DNA from: Treponema sp. OMZ 798
GTDB taxonomy: Bacteria; Spirochaetota; Spirochaetia; Treponematales; Treponemataceae
Assembly: GCF_024181385.1 (NCBI RefSeq)
Contig: NZ_CP051305.1
Span: forward strand, 2,666,001-2,730,000
Length of the DNA stretch: 64,000 nucleotides
Reading direction: 5' to 3'
This document shows positions 28,274 to 37,835 of the stretch, piece after piece. The notes under the pieces were generated by a model. It did no database searches. It was not told where the DNA came from and saw only the letters and a program-made list of their open reading frames with translations. The position numbers and the translations under genes are program-made. Positions within the stretch are counted from its first letter, which is position 1; each line of letters begins with the position of its first letter.

Positions 28274-29971
28274 ATGGCAAAGAAAGTTGTAATTGTAGGA
28301 GGCGTAGCAGGCGGAGCTTCCGTCGCAGCAAGGGTTAGACGCTTGGATGAAAATGCTGAGGTCATTATGTTTGAAAAAGGCCCTAATGTATCTTTTTCAA
28401 ATTGTGCCTTACCTTTTTTCTTAAGCAGGATTGTTCCGGAAAGTGAGGATCTTGTTTTGATGACTCCGGAACAGTTTAAAAAGCAATATAATATTATTGC
28501 AAAGACTTCGCATGAGGTTCTCTCGGTTGATCCGTCAAAAAAGACTGTAAAGGTAAAAGATTTAAATGCCGGAAAAGAATTTGAAGAGTCTTATGATGTG
28601 TTGGTGCTTTCACCGGGTGCTGCTCCTGTTGTTCCTCGGGCCATCCTTGGACATGATAAGCCCCATGTCTTTACTGTAAGGAATGTTGTGGATATTAAAA
28701 AACTTGATGATTATGTTACCGCTCACAATGTAAAAGACATAGCCGTTATCGGTGCAGGTTTTATCGGTATTGAAGTTGCAGAAAATTTTAAGCTTGCAGG
28801 TAAAAACGTTTCTCTTGTAGAAAAGCTTCCTCAAGTTATGGCTCCCTTCGATTATGATATGGCCCAAATTCTTCATAAAGAAATACACGACAAGGGTGTA
28901 AACTTGGTTTTAGGTGACGGAATAAAAGAAATCGGAGATAACTTCATTGTTCTTGAGAGCGGCAAAAAACTTGATGCCGGTGTTGTAGTTATGTCTTTGG
29001 GTGTGCGTCCCGAAATTGCCTTAGCTCAAAGTGCAGGTGTAAAGCTAGGAGATTCCGGGGCTATTTTGGTTGATCATAATTACCGCACCAATATAGAAGA
29101 TATTTATGCTGTAGGTGATGCTATCGAAGTAAATCATTTTATAACAAACAAAAAGACAAGGCTTACTCTTGCCGGTCCTGCTCAAAGACAGGCTAGGGCT
29201 GCTGCAGACGATATGTACGGCATTCCCCATAGAAATACCGGAGTTATCGGTTCTGCCGTTATTCAATGTTTTGATTATAATGCCGCATGTACAGGTCTTA
29301 ATGAAAGAGAGTGTCAGGCTCAGGGAATTAACTATGACTGTTCTTATGTTATTCCGGGAGACAAGGTTGGCCTCATGCCTGATGCAAATCCCCTCTTCTT
29401 TAAGCTGATCTTTGCTAAGCCTTCGGGAAAGATTTTAGGTGCACAGGCTATCGGTAAGGGAAATGTAGATAAGCGTATAGATGTTATAGCTTCGTTTATC
29501 ATGCTGGGCGGAACTTTGGAAGATCTAAAAGAGTTGGAGCTTTGTTATTCTCCTATGTTCGGTACTGCAAAAGATATTGTAAACCATGCAGCTCTTGTAG
29601 GTTTAAATATTTTAAACGGTGTTTATAATCAGGTTCCCGTTACAATGGTGAGAGAGCTTGTCGAGTCAAATGCCTTTATTGTTGATGTGCGAGAGCCCAA
29701 GGAATTTGATGCAGGTCATCTTGTAAATGCTGTAAATATTCCTTTGAGTCAACTGCGTGAAAGAATGAGTGAGATTCCGAAAGATAAACCCGTATATGTA
29801 CATTGCCGCTCCGGTCAAAGAAGTTATAATGCTCTTTGTGCTTTGAAGGGCAAGGGTTATAAAAATATAGTAAACATTATGGGCTCATTCTTAGGCATCA
29901 GTGTTTACGAATATTTTAATGATGTTAGTCAAAATAGAAAGCCGATAGTGACTAAATATAATTTTAAATAG
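28274..29971 (+). CDS. CoA-disulfide reductase with C-terminal rhodanese domain
   Basis: 565 aa. FAD-binding GGVAGGASVAAR at the N-terminus, active-site Cys44 in SFSNCALP, an NAD(P)-binding AVIGAGFIGIEVAE and a dimerisation domain reaching about residue 450. A rhodanese domain follows with catalytic Cys511 in VHCRSGQRS. This is the CoADR-RHD type, which reduces CoA disulfides, polysulfide or persulfide with NADH. It follows the cyclase pair by 22 nt with an AAGGAG site, and precedes an APC permease and a thiosulfate-type importer, suggesting a cytoplasmic sulfur-acquisition role. Confidence 0.9.
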   Translation: MAKKVVIVGGVAGGASVAARVRRLDENAEVIMFEKGPNVSFSNCALPFFLSRIVPESEDLVLMTPEQFKKQYNIIAKTSHEVLSVDPSKKTVKVKDLNAGKEFEESYDVLVLSPGAAPVVPRAILGHDKPHVFTVRNVVDIKKLDDYVTAHNVKDIAVIGAGFIGIEVAENFKLAGKNVSLVEKLPQVMAPFDYDMAQILHKEIHDKGVNLVLGDGIKEIGDNFIVLESGKKLDAGVVVMSLGVRPEIALAQSAGVKLGDSGAILVDHNYRTNIEDIYAVGDAIEVNHFITNKKTRLTLAGPAQRQARAAADDMYGIPHRNTGVIGSAVIQCFDYNAACTGLNERECQAQGINYDCSYVIPGDKVGLMPDANPLFFKLIFAKPSGKILGAQAIGKGNVDKRIDVIASFIMLGGTLEDLKELELCYSPMFGTAKDIVNHAALVGLNILNGVYNQVPVTMVRELVESNAFIVDVREPKEFDAGHLVNAVNIPLSQLRERMSEIPKDKPVYVHCRSGQRSYNALCALKGKGYKNIVNIMGSFLGISVYEYFNDVSQNRKPIVTKYNFK

Positions 29972-29981
29972 GAAGAAGCTT

Positions 29982-31340
29982 TTGGAAGAAAAAAAAATAC
30001 CGGCAAATGTAAAGGGGTTATCAAAATTCGATGTTTTAAATCTTGTAATAGGTTCTATTATCGGATGGGGCTCCTTTATTTTGCCGGGGACTCTTTTTTT
30101 ACCTACTTCGGGGGTTATAAATACCGTCCTCGGTCTTGTGATAGGCGGCCTTTTTATTATTGTTATACAAAAGGCTTATCAGGTTATGCTGTATCATCAT
30201 GTGGGCGAAGGAGGTGAGTTTTCCTATACCTTGGCAAATATGGGAAAGGTTCATGGGTTTATTGTAGGCTGGTCGTTAAGTCTTTGTTATTTGAGTATGA
30301 TTCCTTTAAATGCAACCGCCTATGTGCTTATACTGCGTAAGATTTTTGGGGAGGTGATTTTATGGGGTTATATGTATGATTTCGGCCCTACAAGTGTTTA
30401 TCTTGCCGATATTCTTATCGCCTCCGCTCCCATTATTATTTTTACTATAATCAATTTAAGAGGGCTTTCATTAAGTGCAAAGATACAAAATATTATGAGT
30501 TCTGCCCTTGTGCTGATTGTTATAGTATTGTTTTTTATAATTATGGGTAAAAGCGATTTAAAGGTCTTTTCGGATAATTACTTGGGATTGGATAAAATAT
30601 CCTTGGCAAAAACCGCATCGATAATAGCTATAATTCCTTTTTTGTTTGTGGGCTTTGATGTGGTTCCGCAAGTGTCCTGTGATTTGGGTTTTCCGCCATC
30701 TAAGACGCATTTGCCTACGATTATTTCCATAGTATTCGGCATTTTGCTGTACAGCCTTTTAAATATGATAGGAGCTTTTAGCTATGGTCCTGAGGAAGCG
30801 GCTAAGGTTGAGTGGGCCGTTGCCTCATCGGTTACAAGTACGACAGGCTCTATCGGTTTTTTCTTTTTGCTTATCGCAATTTTTTCGGCTGTTACCGGCG
30901 GTATAAACGGTTTTATGATAAGCAGCAGCAAATTGCTTGGTGCCTTATCGAATGAAAAATTGTCTCCGGCATTTTTGGGTAAAAAGAACGATAAGAATTT
31001 ATATCCGAATGCAATTTTGTTTATTGCCGGGATAAGTTTAATAGGTCCGTGGATAGGAAGAGAAGTAATTATTTTGATTGTGGATATGGCCTCTGTATTG
31101 GCTGCCTTGGCCTATACCTATGTCGGTATGATAGGAATTAGAAAAGGCAAAAACTTATTTGAAAAAATAATGTGTGCTTTTTCGGGGCTTATCGGTTTGG
31201 TATTTATAGGCCTTCTTTTAATTCCCGGGTCTCCTGCACAGCTGACAAAGGAGTCAATGTTTTTTTTGATAGCTTGGACGTTTCTGGGCTTTTTATTTTA
31301 TAGATTCGGTACTCGCCGAAATGAAAAAAGTAAAGAATAG
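29982..31340 (+). CDS. APC-superfamily permease
   Basis: 452 aa, about 12 membrane segments, TTG start preceded by AGGAAG. The first segment contains IGSIIGWGSFILPG, the substrate-binding helix of APC amino-acid/polyamine transporters, and the sixth has PFLFVGFDVVPQ. Substrate cannot be read from sequence; its place between a CoA-disulfide reductase and a sulfur importer makes a sulfur-containing amino acid attractive, but that is inference. Confidence 0.8.
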   Translation: MEEKKIPANVKGLSKFDVLNLVIGSIIGWGSFILPGTLFLPTSGVINTVLGLVIGGLFIIVIQKAYQVMLYHHVGEGGEFSYTLANMGKVHGFIVGWSLSLCYLSMIPLNATAYVLILRKIFGEVILWGYMYDFGPTSVYLADILIASAPIIIFTIINLRGLSLSAKIQNIMSSALVLIVIVLFFIIMGKSDLKVFSDNYLGLDKISLAKTASIIAIIPFLFVGFDVVPQVSCDLGFPPSKTHLPTIISIVFGILLYSLLNMIGAFSYGPEEAAKVEWAVASSVTSTTGSIGFFFLLIAIFSAVTGGINGFMISSSKLLGALSNEKLSPAFLGKKNDKNLYPNAILFIAGISLIGPWIGREVIILIVDMASVLAALAYTYVGMIGIRKGKNLFEKIMCAFSGLIGLVFIGLLLIPGSPAQLTKESMFFLIAWTFLGFLFYRFGTRRNEKSKE

Positions 31341-31357
31341 TTTATAAGGAGTTGCGT

Positions 31358-32614
31358 ATGAAAAAAATCGAAAACATTATCGGTTTTGCAGTGCTTATTT
31401 TGAGCATTGTTTTGGGATCCGCTCTATTGAAGACGGATATGTTGTTTTTTAGATGGGTTATAGGAATGGCCTTCGGTTATGTTTTGACCCGTTCTTTTTT
31501 CGGCTTTGCAGGAAGTATCAACAGAGCATATCGAACCGGCTCGACAAAACTTATGAGGGCTTTGATGCTGATGTTTGTACTTTCTGCAATTCTCACTTCA
31601 GCCTTTCTTATGTTTGGCGATGTTAAGGTTTATAACCTTTGGATTAACCCTATTAACTTGGGGCTAATTGTCGGCGGTATTCTCTTCGGTTTTGGTATGA
31701 GTTATTCTTCTTGCTGTGCTACAGGAACTCTTACTGACTTGGTTACAGGTTTACCGCGAGCACTTATTACTCTTCTATTTTTTGGAATAGGTGTTTTTGT
31801 GGGCTTCCCCCTTCAAGCCAGACAGTCTTGGATTAAGGAATCTTGGTTTAAAAGCGGAACAGGCCGCGGCGTTTTTTTACCGGACTTGTTTGCTTCTGAA
31901 GGAAAGAGCGGTTATTTAGGTGCAATTATTTTAACAGCCTTGCTTGCCGGTATTGTTGTTGTCATTTCATACATGTATGAAAGCAAAAGAAAAAAGAATA
32001 ATCAATATTCAGGTGTAGGTTCAGAACAGGATCAGGATGCTGTAAAGGAACTTGATACTCATAATTATAAATTGTTTAGTGAAACAACTTATAAAAAAAT
32101 CTTTGTCGAGCCCTGGTCTTTAACTATGGGTGCTGTTTTGCTGTCTGTTTTGTTTACACTTTTAATGGGAGTTACAAAGGCCGGTTGGGGTGCTTCAGGA
32201 CCTTTCGGTTTTTGGTTTGGAAGATTGTTAAAGTTTTTTGGAATGAGTGTTGATTCCATTGTTGCCTTTACAGGAGGTAAACCAGTCCCTTATACAATGC
32301 CTTTCTTTGAGAATCCTTCTTTTGTACAAAATATAGGAATCATTGTAGGAACATTGATCTGCCTTCTTCTTGCAGGAAGCTTTACTGAGAGCTTTAAGTC
32401 CGAGTTAAAAATTAAGGCTAAAGATGTTTTGATTTTTGCAATCGGAGGTTTTGCAATGGGCTTCGGAACAAGGTTATCAAACGGATGTAATGTCGGTGCC
32501 TTGTATACCCCAATTGCAAACTTTTCGCTTTCAGGATGGATATTCTTAATTTGTCTTGTTGCGGGCGGTTCTTTAGGAAACTATACTCTCACAATGCTTA
32601 ATAAAAAGAGATAA
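31358..32614 (+). CDS. YeeE/YedE family (TsuA-like) sulfur-compound importer
   Basis: 418 aa from ATG 31358 (AAGGAG at 31346-31351), with many membrane segments. The two halves carry the family's conserved Cys motifs, SYSSCCATGTLTDL and RLSNGCNVGALYTP. The structurally known family member TsuA, from a spirochete, imports thiosulfate by passing it along such Cys residues. Co-localisation with a rhodanese-containing reductase fits thiosulfate uptake and sulfur release. It is the last gene before a bidirectional terminator. Confidence 0.85.
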   Translation: MKKIENIIGFAVLILSIVLGSALLKTDMLFFRWVIGMAFGYVLTRSFFGFAGSINRAYRTGSTKLMRALMLMFVLSAILTSAFLMFGDVKVYNLWINPINLGLIVGGILFGFGMSYSSCCATGTLTDLVTGLPRALITLLFFGIGVFVGFPLQARQSWIKESWFKSGTGRGVFLPDLFASEGKSGYLGAIILTALLAGIVVVISYMYESKRKKNNQYSGVGSEQDQDAVKELDTHNYKLFSETTYKKIFVEPWSLTMGAVLLSVLFTLLMGVTKAGWGASGPFGFWFGRLLKFFGMSVDSIVAFTGGKPVPYTMPFFENPSFVQNIGIIVGTLICLLLAGSFTESFKSELKIKAKDVLIFAIGGFAMGFGTRLSNGCNVGALYTPIANFSLSGWIFLICLVAGGSLGNYTLTMLNKKR

Positions 32615-32616
32615 GT

Positions 32617-32656
32617 GAAAAAAACGCTTTAGAATTTTTCTAAAGCGTTTTTTTTA
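32617..32656. terminator. bidirectional rho-independent terminator
   Basis: ACGCTTTAG pairs with CTAAAGCGT (about 32624-32648), with an A run on one side and a T run on the other. It serves both the sulfur operon (plus) and the BrkB-CNB operon (minus). Confidence 0.85.
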
Positions 32657-32663
32657 TAAAATT

Positions 32664-33971
32664 TTAATTTGGGTCGATAAGGGATTCTGCTAAAATTTTT
32701 AAGGCTTGGCGTGATACATTCCCATCGATTGAAACAGCTTCCAAAAAAAGTTTTTCCGGAACAACAGCTAGAAGGCAGTCAGTTACCGCTATGGCTGTAC
32801 CTGTTCTTTTTCCGTTTAAAAGACAAGCAAACTCTCCGAATAAATCTCCTTTTTCCAAATCTAAAATTTTATTTGATGTTGTAACTCTTACCGAGCCTTC
32901 TATTATATAATAGATTTCGCTGGATTCATCTTCGTAATTAAATATTACCTCGCCGGCTTTTATTTCGATGGCCTTTTTTCTATATTCTTTTGGAGGTTCT
33001 ATAAAAAGGTGCCTTAAAAGCTGGTTAAAAAATCCGGGAGCATCTTCTTTAGGTAATCTGTAAAGTTGCGAAATAACAAAGCTGTTAAAAAATTGATTAA
33101 CATACATAAATTGGGCAAAGAAGACAAAGAAAAAAAAGAAAAACCAGACTTGAATTAAAACTAAGATGACATTTGTAAAGATTCCGTAAACGATTGTAAA
33201 TTTTGCTGTAGATCTAAAAAGCATAAAAAATACTTTTATAAAGAAATAAGATAGGGTGCATCCTAAGGCAGAGGTCCAAGCATTTTTAAAAGACGGTTTT
33301 ACAGGAGGCATAACATAATAAATTAAGCAGATAAAGAACTGCATAAGTAGAAGCGGAATAAAAATAAATAAATTTTTTAATAAAAAAACAATGTTGTTAG
33401 AAAAAACCGATTGAACTATGTTTATTCTAAAAACTGCGGAGCCCGTACTTAAAAGTATAAACAGCATAACTAAAAAAATAACTACAATCACCTCTCCTAA
33501 AATGACCGTTAGACTTGTTTTTATGGCTGTCTTTTTTGCTTTTTTACGGTATATTTTCCTTATGCTGTGCTGTATTGTTGCAAAAAAACGTCTTGCCATC
33601 CAAAGAATAAAAACGGTAACAATAAAATCAAAAACCGAAAATGTATTTATATTCAAAAGCAAAGAAAAAAAACGGTCTATGTTTACCGTGTTTTCAAAAA
33701 TAGAAAGGGAGCGGATAGCGCTTTTTACCTGCTCCGGAGTTTGTTTTAAAACTCTTAGTAATATTGTTAATGTTAAAATAAAAAGCGGCAAGGCCGACAT
33801 TAAAAAATTATAGGCTCCTGCTGAGGCAGTTGTTAGAAGATCATTATTTGCAAAGCTTACAATCGTAATATATATTTTTTGATTAAAGTCATAGAGGCCT
33901 TTTTTTTGCTCTTGAACAACTCTTGCGTACCAAGCTAAAAATTTTTGACTACCGGTTGTTTCTCTTTTCAA
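32664..33971 (-). CDS. YihY/BrkB-like membrane protein fused to a cyclic-nucleotide-binding domain
   Basis: 435 aa, TTG start at 33971 with GGAGG upstream. Residues about 30-300 are a six-segment YihY/BrkB-type membrane domain (ASAGAYNFLMSALPLFILTL near the N-terminus). From residue 335 a CRP-type cyclic-nucleotide-binding domain follows, ending with the phosphate cassette FGEFACLLNGKRTGTA, where Glu380 and Arg389 are the expected ligand-binding residues. Most YihY proteins lack such a domain. It is the third gene of a probable operon with a histidine kinase and response regulator. The nearby cyclase pair could supply the ligand. Confidence 0.85.
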   Translation of the reverse strand: MKRETTGSQKFLAWYARVVQEQKKGLYDFNQKIYITIVSFANNDLLTTASAGAYNFLMSALPLFILTLTILLRVLKQTPEQVKSAIRSLSIFENTVNIDRFFSLLLNINTFSVFDFIVTVFILWMARRFFATIQHSIRKIYRKKAKKTAIKTSLTVILGEVIVVIFLVMLFILLSTGSAVFRINIVQSVFSNNIVFLLKNLFIFIPLLLMQFFICLIYYVMPPVKPSFKNAWTSALGCTLSYFFIKVFFMLFRSTAKFTIVYGIFTNVILVLIQVWFFFFFFVFFAQFMYVNQFFNSFVISQLYRLPKEDAPGFFNQLLRHLFIEPPKEYRKKAIEIKAGEVIFNYEDESSEIYYIIEGSVRVTTSNKILDLEKGDLFGEFACLLNGKRTGTAIAVTDCLLAVVPEKLFLEAVSIDGNVSRQALKILAESLIDPN

Positions 33972-33982
33972 TTGGAGCCCTC

Positions 33983-34588
33983 CTATCTTGTGTAATAATA
34001 CACGACTAATTGAGTCCTGTCTCGTAAATTTAATTTTTCCAATATTGAAGAAACATAATTGCGTACAGTTCCTTCGCTTAAACTAAGCCGATTCGATATT
34101 TCTTTATTATTAAGGCCGTCTGCAACCAATTCTAAAATATCCGTTTCTCTATCGTTTAAATCTTCTTTAAATTGAGAGCGGGCCGGTTTTGTTTGCGGGA
34201 TTTTTGATATTATTTCGGAATCGAATACAATGCTCCCTGCACCGACAGCATTTAATGCAGGTATAAGGGAATCTATATTTTGTTTTAATATATATCCCTT
34301 ACATCCGAAGTTAATAGCCTTTGTAATATATTCTTCATCATTAAAGGTTGTAAGCAGTAATATTTTTGCATCCTTATGTTCAGCTAAAATTTTTTCACTT
34401 GCTTCTATGCCTGTCATATTTTCCATTCTTATATCCATTAAAAGAATGTCCGGTCTGTGCTCGTTAAATAAAAATACCGCCTCACTTCCGCTTGAGCCTG
34501 TTGCAATAATATCGAAGCCGTTGGCTTTTAATATTGTTTTTAAAGAGGAAACAACAAGGCAATCATCATCAACTATTATTATCTTCAT
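33983..34588 (-). CDS. NarL/FixJ-family response regulator
   Basis: 201 aa. Receiver domain with the acidic cluster IIVDDD (Asp7-9), phospho-acceptor Asp52 in LLMDIRM, and the conserved Thr and Lys near 80 and 102. A LuxR-type helix-turn-helix follows at about 140-200 (LNDRETDILELVADGLNNKE). The gene overlaps the histidine kinase gene by 20 nt and precedes the BrkB-CNB gene by 11 nt. It should be a transcription factor phosphorylated by the neighbouring kinase. Confidence 0.93.
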   Translation of the reverse strand: MKIIIVDDDCLVVSSLKTILKANGFDIIATGSSGSEAVFLFNEHRPDILLMDIRMENMTGIEASEKILAEHKDAKILLLTTFNDEEYITKAINFGCKGYILKQNIDSLIPALNAVGAGSIVFDSEIISKIPQTKPARSQFKEDLNDRETDILELVADGLNNKEISNRLSLSEGTVRNYVSSILEKLNLRDRTQLVVYYYTR

Positions 34589-35666
34589 TATGTTTATCCT
34601 TTTTTATTTTCGGAAAAGTAATATGGGTTTTAAATCCGTTTTCGGAATAAAAATTAACCGTACCCCTATGTTTTTCTACAAGGTCTTTTATAACTTTTAA
34701 TCCTATTCCGTAATTAACAGGTTTACCTAAAGAGCCCGATCCATTATCTTTAAGCACAAGGGAATAAAATGCAATGTGTTCCAATAAGCTGATTTTGAAT
34801 TCGCTTGCTCCGCTGTGCTTAATAGTATTTGAAAGGCTTTCTTTTACTATTGAAAAAATATCGTATTTTAATTCGTAAGGTATGGAATCCGCCTTATATG
34901 TTAATTGTATTTTAGGTTTTTTTGTGTTTTCAGCAAGCCCTTCCAAACCTGTTTGTAAGTTAAAAGAATCATTGTGCATATTATGGAGGCATTCTCTTAT
35001 TTCACTCATTCCGTTTTCCAAAGCATTTTGTAAAATATTTAAGTTGTCTTTTACTTCTTGCTGGTTTGATATGTACTTTAAGGCATTTACCTGCAAAATA
35101 CCGGCACTCAGTGTATGACCTATGGAGTTATGAAGACTGCCGGAAATTCTATTTCTTTCGGCTAGGATTAAAACTTCGGCATTTTTTAAAACGTCATTTT
35201 GTAGAATTCTTTCCCTTTTTTCTGCGTTTATTTTATTTTCCGCAAGCTTATCCTTAAGGTTTATTACTTCCGTGATTTTTGCAAGGTATTGTCTTTTAAT
35301 TTCGGAATAAAAAAAGATTATAAGAGCAAAGATAAAAAATATTAAATCAAAATTTAAAAAAAGACATAAGATAGGCAGGTATCTCAAAAGTTTTTTTTGC
35401 GAACTTTCGCAGTTTTGATACTCTTCTAAATTTATAGTCATAAGTATGGGAGAAAAAAACACAAGGTTCTTATCGAAAGCTGCTATTGAAAAAACAAATA
35501 GTAATAAAACAATGAATTTGATTTGCTTGTTCTTAACCATATTATCCCAAAGACCTATAGAGAAAAAAATGATAAAATAGGGAATGGCAATAAAAGAGCT
35601 TGTTTTTATAAATAAAAAAAGAGAACAAAAAAGACTTATCAAAAAAAATTCTAAAAATAAAAGCAT
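34569..35666 (-). CDS. NarL-type (HisKA_3) membrane histidine kinase
   Basis: 365 aa. About four or five hydrophobic segments in residues 1-120 with almost no outer domain, suggesting a membrane-sensing kinase. HisKA_3 dimerisation helix with His179 (ERNRISGSLHNSIGHTLSAG) and a C-terminal ATPase with N box VKESLSNTIKHS and the DNGSG and GIGLKVIKDLV boxes. Partner of the overlapping response regulator. It is divergent from the M20 operon. Confidence 0.9.
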   Translation of the reverse strand: MLLFLEFFLISLFCSLFLFIKTSSFIAIPYFIIFFSIGLWDNMVKNKQIKFIVLLLFVFSIAAFDKNLVFFSPILMTINLEEYQNCESSQKKLLRYLPILCLFLNFDLIFFIFALIIFFYSEIKRQYLAKITEVINLKDKLAENKINAEKRERILQNDVLKNAEVLILAERNRISGSLHNSIGHTLSAGILQVNALKYISNQQEVKDNLNILQNALENGMSEIRECLHNMHNDSFNLQTGLEGLAENTKKPKIQLTYKADSIPYELKYDIFSIVKESLSNTIKHSGASEFKISLLEHIAFYSLVLKDNGSGSLGKPVNYGIGLKVIKDLVEKHRGTVNFYSENGFKTHITFPKIKKDKHNEDNNS

Positions 35667-35739
35667 ATAAATTTTTGTCTACATCAAGGATTAATATTAT
35701 GAGTATAATCTAAAGTCTTTAAAAAATCAATAAATAGTA

Positions 35740-35768
35740 TTGACAGAATAAAAAAGTAGTGAGATAAT
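35740..35768 (+). promoter_or_regulatory. promoter of the M20-DUF3100 operon
   Basis: TTGACA (35740-35745), 17-nt spacer, GATAAT (35763-35768). The predicted start near 35775 leaves a short leader with a GGGAGG ribosome site at 35780-35785. Confidence 0.7.
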
Positions 35769-35791
35769 ATTTGATTATAGGGAGGTTTAAG

Positions 35792-37000
35792 TTGAATAAA
35801 TATGATATAGTTAGCTTGGTTAAACAAAAAGAAGCTAAGATTATTCAAATCAGGCGTGATTTGCATCAGATTCCTGAGCTGCAATTATCCTTGCCTAAGA
35901 CTGTAAGTTATGTTTGTAAACAGCTTGATGAGCTGCAAATACCATATTATAAGCTTGTTGACGGCAATGCTATTGTTGCAACTATTGAAGGAAAAGAAAA
36001 GGGTAAATGTATTGCAATAAGAGCAGATATGGATGCCCTGCCCATAAAAGAAAATACGGGTTTAAGTTTTGCATCAAAGCATGAGGGGTGTATGCATGCT
36101 TGCGGGCATGACAGTCATACGGCTATGGCTCTCGGCGCCTGTATGGTGTTAAAGGAGCTTTCATCGGAATTTAAGGGCTGCGTTAAAATTTTATTTCAGC
36201 CCGGGGAGGAGTATCCCGGAGGTGCTCTCCCTATGATAGAAGAAGGATGTTTGGAAAACCCAAAGGTTGATGCTCTCATAGGGCTTCATGCCGGTTACAT
36301 TTACCCCGGTGTTGAAAAGGGAAAAATAGGTATCTGTCCGGGTGCTTTTTTTGCTTCAATGGACCGTTTTCAAATTACGGTAAGAGGCAAGGGTGCTCAT
36401 GGTGCATATCCCCACATGTCTGTGGATCCTATTCCGATAGCTTGCGAAATAGTTTCTGCTCTACAAAAGATTATAAGCCGGGAGCTTGCCCCTACGTCAA
36501 ATGCTTTAATTTCGGTTTGTCAAATACATAGCGGTACGACTCAAAATATAATTCCCGATGAGGTTTTTATGGAAGGAACTGTACGTGCTACAGATGAAGA
36601 TGTGCGAAAGTTTATGGCAAAGCGAATTGATGAAATTGCTTCAGGCATAGCAAAGTCATATAGGGCAGAGGCGGAAACCGTTTATGACTTTAAATATCCC
36701 GTCTTAATGAACGATAAGGCTTTTACGGAATTCTTTGCTGAAAATACAAAAGAAATTTTTGGGGAAGATTGTATCCATGAAATTTCAATTCCTACAATGG
36801 GCGGAGAAGATGTTGCTTTTTTCCTTCAAAAAGTTCCCGGTACTTTTTTTGTTTTATCTAATCCCATTATACATGATGGAGGGAAAATTTATCCTCACCA
36901 CTCGGATAGATTTGACATTGATGAAAGCCTATTCTATAAGGGTACTTCAGCGGTGCTGGCTACCGTTTTAAAATATTTAGACTTAGGAGGTTTAAAATGA
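35792..37000 (+). CDS. M20-family amidohydrolase
   Basis: 402 aa from a TTG at 35792, picked for the GGGAGG seven nt upstream; the open frame begins seven codons earlier. Metal and catalytic motifs of the M20D (hippurate hydrolase/N-acyl amino acid amidohydrolase) group are present: RDLHQIPEL, ACGHDSHTAMALG, LFQPGEEYPGGA, a dimerisation segment GAHGAYPHMSVDPI and a late HHSDRFDIDE. It removes acyl groups from amino acids or peptides in the cytoplasm. It is coupled to two membrane-protein genes that probably import its substrate. Confidence 0.9.
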   Translation: MNKYDIVSLVKQKEAKIIQIRRDLHQIPELQLSLPKTVSYVCKQLDELQIPYYKLVDGNAIVATIEGKEKGKCIAIRADMDALPIKENTGLSFASKHEGCMHACGHDSHTAMALGACMVLKELSSEFKGCVKILFQPGEEYPGGALPMIEEGCLENPKVDALIGLHAGYIYPGVEKGKIGICPGAFFASMDRFQITVRGKGAHGAYPHMSVDPIPIACEIVSALQKIISRELAPTSNALISVCQIHSGTTQNIIPDEVFMEGTVRATDEDVRKFMAKRIDEIASGIAKSYRAEAETVYDFKYPVLMNDKAFTEFFAENTKEIFGEDCIHEISIPTMGGEDVAFFLQKVPGTFFVLSNPIIHDGGKIYPHHSDRFDIDESLFYKGTSAVLATVLKYLDLGGLK

Positions 37001-37821
37001 AGAATATACGATTACACCTGACAGTTCTTGTTTTGGTTGTTATTTCGGAATTCATCGGAAAGTTTGCATTTAAGGTTGGGATAGGAACGATAGTTCTTTT
37101 GCCGATGCTTTATGCTTTAATTCTCGGTATTTTAACAACATTAAAAAAAGTTAAAATCTCCGGAGACAAAGAGATTAAAGACGCAGGAAGTCTTATAAGT
37201 ATTACTCTTATGCTTTTGATGGCAAAGTATGGAACAACAATAGGTCCCAGTATTTGGAATATCTTAAAAGCAAGTCCTGCTCTTATTTTGCAGGAATTCG
37301 GAAACCTAGGAACCGTTATCTTGGGTGTTCCTATTGCAGTATTGCTCGGTCTTAAACGGGAAGCTATAGGCGGTGCTCATTCAATTTCACGAGAGCCTAA
37401 TGTTGCTATTGTTGCAGAAAGATATGGTCTAAATTCTCCTGAAGGTGAAGGGGTATTAGGAGTTTATCTTGTAGGGACTGTTTTTGGCACCATATTTATA
37501 GGTCTTATGGCAAGTATTTTGGCTTCAGCAACATTCTTACATCCCTATGCTCTTGCTATGGCATCAGGAGTAGGTTCTGCATCTATGATGACAGCCTCAG
37601 TAGGTTCTCTTATAGAGTTATTCCCCGATATGGCAGAAAATATCAAGGCCTTTGGAGCAGCAAGTAATTTGCTTTCGGGATTAGACGGCGTTTATATGTC
37701 AATTTTCCTTGCTCTGCCCTTCTCGGAATGGCTATTTAAAAAATGCTATAAGATGAAATATCATGAGGCCGCTCCTCTTCCATCAGTTCCGACTGAAGTT
37801 AGCGCCGGCAGTTCAAATTAA
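36997..37821 (+). CDS. DUF3100 family membrane protein
   Basis: 274 aa, about eight membrane segments, overlapping the amidohydrolase stop (ATGA) while keeping its own AGGAGG site. The sequence matches my memory of the DUF3100 family (REPNVAIVAERYGLNSPEGEG, then a Gly/Ala-rich helix). DUF3100 genes commonly sit next to M20 peptidases, which suggests an amino-acid or dipeptide transport role; not proven. Confidence 0.75.
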   Translation: MKNIRLHLTVLVLVVISEFIGKFAFKVGIGTIVLLPMLYALILGILTTLKKVKISGDKEIKDAGSLISITLMLLMAKYGTTIGPSIWNILKASPALILQEFGNLGTVILGVPIAVLLGLKREAIGGAHSISREPNVAIVAERYGLNSPEGEGVLGVYLVGTVFGTIFIGLMASILASATFLHPYALAMASGVGSASMMTASVGSLIELFPDMAENIKAFGAASNLLSGLDGVYMSIFLALPFSEWLFKKCYKMKYHEAAPLPSVPTEVSAGSSN

Positions 37822-37835
37822 GGAGGCTTTTGTAT

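Noticed and set aside
34230-34700. Plus-strand 156-codon ORF inside the two-component genes
   Set aside because: Shadow of the response regulator and kinase coding strands; no ribosome site and no motif.
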